From Branchipolynoe longqiensis (taxonomy: Eukaryota; Annelida; Polychaeta; Phyllodocida; Polynoidae), in assembly GCA_030323885.1 (NCBI GenBank), contig CM059198.1:15848462-15912461 (forward strand): DNA of 64,000 nt, in the 5' to 3' direction. This document shows positions 48,089 to 51,000 of the stretch, one piece after another. The position numbers were made by a program, and so were the translations under genes. How positions within the stretch are numbered: the stretch's first letter is position 1; each line of letters begins with the position of its first letter. The notes below the pieces were generated by a model that was not told the DNA's origin, made no database searches, and saw only the letters and a program-made list of their open reading frames with translations.

Positions 48089-51000
48089 TAGGCATTAAAA
48101 TGACTTATGGACATAAGCCATTTAAAAACGTACAATTCCAGGGGGACACGTATAGTTGTATGCATTGACCTCTTAGGCATGGACCCACATAGTCAGGTAG
48201 GTGTGGATAGGGTGATTGTATCTATGCAGATTGAATGGGCATTAATGATTAGCTGGAATGTGGGTCGGGGATCCTCGTGCCAACAGAGCTGTTAATCAGT
48301 AGAGAAACACTACAAATTAGCTACCAGTGCGCACGGTAACAAGTCGGTAATCAGTATGAGATAACCTTAGATATTATTCCTCCAAAAGCGCCTTGGTGGA
48401 GTCCCCCCCCCACCCCCCCTCTTGAGGGGTTGAATGTATGCGGGTGCCCCCCCAGCCTTATGCCTCACACAGGAGGAATTTCTCCGGAAGATTGCTGGGG
48501 AGTGGGTGCAAAATTATACGGGGGGAAATATTATACCTTTAGACCAATCATGCAGTTCTAGCACAATTAACAGCAATACCCGCCCCTTCTCCACTTTGAC
48601 AGGTTAGTATACCAGGAGGTAGCGGAAGCTGGAGGGTGGGTGCTGAGCCCTAGACTATGACTAGTAGCGCAAGTTCCCGAGCAGAAATCTGACTCATTAG
48701 TCATCGAACGAGTTCACAATAATTGATGAGCTGCTGCCGTCTTCGCCACCGATGGACAACCAAGACAAGAAGACTACTGGCATATGAAAATATACAACCT
48801 GTATGGTTCAGTGCTTCTAGAGTAATTGAGAAGCATAGAAACATAACATTATACATAGAATTTCCCCTCAAAATATTCTCCCCCACCCAGCGATTTTATT
48901 TCGAAATAAAATCACCCCCGGAGATTTGATTTCGAAATAAAACTCCTCCTCCCCTCCCTTCTCATCCCCTCCTCCCCTCCACCTCCCTCCACCTCCCTTC
49001 ACCTCCCACCTCCCGACCTCCCCTCACCCTCCCACCACCTCCTCCATCTCCCTCTCCCTTCCCTATAAACCACCACCCTCCTCCCCTCCCCTCCCACCTC
49101 CTCCACTTCCCGCTCTCCCTTCCCTACAATACAAACCACCACCTTTCTCCCCTCCCCTTTCCTCCTACGTCTACTGACCTCTTCCACCTCCCACTCTCCT
49201 TTCCCGAGAACCAGCACCCTCCTCCCCTCCCTCCACTCCCACATCCACCCCCACTCCTCAACCTACCTCTCTCCTTTCCCTATAACCACCACCCTCCTCC
49301 CCTCCACTCCCAAAACCCCAGTCCTCAACCTACCTCTCTCCTTTCCCTATATCCACCACCGTCCTCCCCTCCCCTCCACTCCCACATCCACCCCCACTCC
49401 TCAACCTACCTCTCTCCTTTCCCTATAACCACCACCCTCCTCCCCTCCACTCCCAAAACCCCAGTCCTCAACCTACCTCTCTCCTTTCCCTATAACCACC
49501 ACCTTCCTCCCCTCCACTCCCAAAACCCCAGTCCTCAACCTACCTCTCTCCTTTCCCTATATCCACCACCGTCCTCCCCTCCCCTCCATTCCCACATCCA
49601 CCCCAACTCCTCAACCTCCCCCTCTCCTTTCCCTATAACCACTACCCTCCTGCCCCCCCCCCCCTCCCCTCCCACCTCCCTCTATTTTATTTCAAAATCA
49701 AACCGCCGGTATATACATATTCTATTTCAAGGTAGTAGGTTATATTTCGAAATAAATTCGCCAGGGGGAGGGGGGGGGGATACTTTGAGGGGTGGGGGAT
49801 TCTATTTCGTGGCAGTGGCCTTTACTTACTTTGCGTAGGCTTTCTCGAGTAGTGCAGGCCAGAACTGGGGCGGGTTGCCGAATACTGGGCAGTAGGCGAG
49901 TCGGCCGTCAAGCACGGGCAGACAGTCGTCCACGACCACCCGCACCCACTCACCGAACCGCCACAGCACGAACTGGAAGGCGCCTTGTGGCACAGTCGAA
50001 TGGATAGAAGCAAGGATAAGGAAGCAGGTGAAGCAGTGAAGTACAGAGAATGGAACGTGGAATGGAATGGTGCCGTGGCGAGGAGTCACATGACTTCTTC
50101 CAATGATGGTGTGTGTGTGACTCCGTGTGTGCTGTTGTTTGTTTGTTTGTTGTTGTTTTACGTCCTAGCAACATCTAAGGTCATATCAGGACGGGTACCG
50201 ACTTGTGACAGTGCGCACTCATGGCGACTTTATAGTGCTGTCCCACTGGGAAACCAGGCCGCCGGCACCATGACCTGGTATCCCACTCAGTCACATTATC
50301 CTGACACTGAGCACACCAGTCCTTGCCCTATCCTAATAATGCCGAGCGCCTGGCTAGGAAGCAACAAGTATCAATTTTAAAGTCATTGGTTTGACTCGAC
50401 CGGGACTCGAACCCACGACCCCACGATCTACCAGCACGGGAGACGGACGCTCTAACTCATTCGGCCATCCCGTCTGGTCCGTGTGTGCTGTGTGTGTGCA
50501 TATGTTGTGTGCGCGTGTGTATGTGTCTGTCCGTGCGTGTTATATGTGTGTCGTGTGTGTGTTGTGTGTGTGGGCATGTGTGTTGTGTGTGTTATGATTA
50601 TGTGTCAGTGTGGTTTGTCTGTATCAGTGTGTGTGCTGCGTGTGTCGTGTTGTGTGTTCATGTGTGTTGTGACTACGTATCAGTGTGGCGTGTTTGTATC
50701 GGTGTGTGTGTTGTGTGTGGGCATGTGTGTTGTGTGTGTTATGATTATGTGTCAGTGTGGTTTGTCTGTATCAGTGTGTGTGCTGCGTGTGTCGTGTTGT
50801 GTGTTCATGTGTGTTGTGACTACGTATCAGTCTGGCGTGTGTGTATCGGTGTGTGTGTGTGTTGTGTGCGCGTGTATGTGCATTAGTGTGTTGTTTTGTG
50901 GTGTGTATGCGTGTGTGCAGGCTCCACCTACAACACTTGCAAGCCGTGCCTGGACTGACTGACCTGTGTAGGTGGCGCTGAAGGCCTGCTCGCTGCTTCT

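Noticed and set aside
50485..50962. Long Cys/Val-rich plus-strand reading frames
   Set aside because: They arise from TG repeats with a 147-bp duplication, and all frames look alike in composition.
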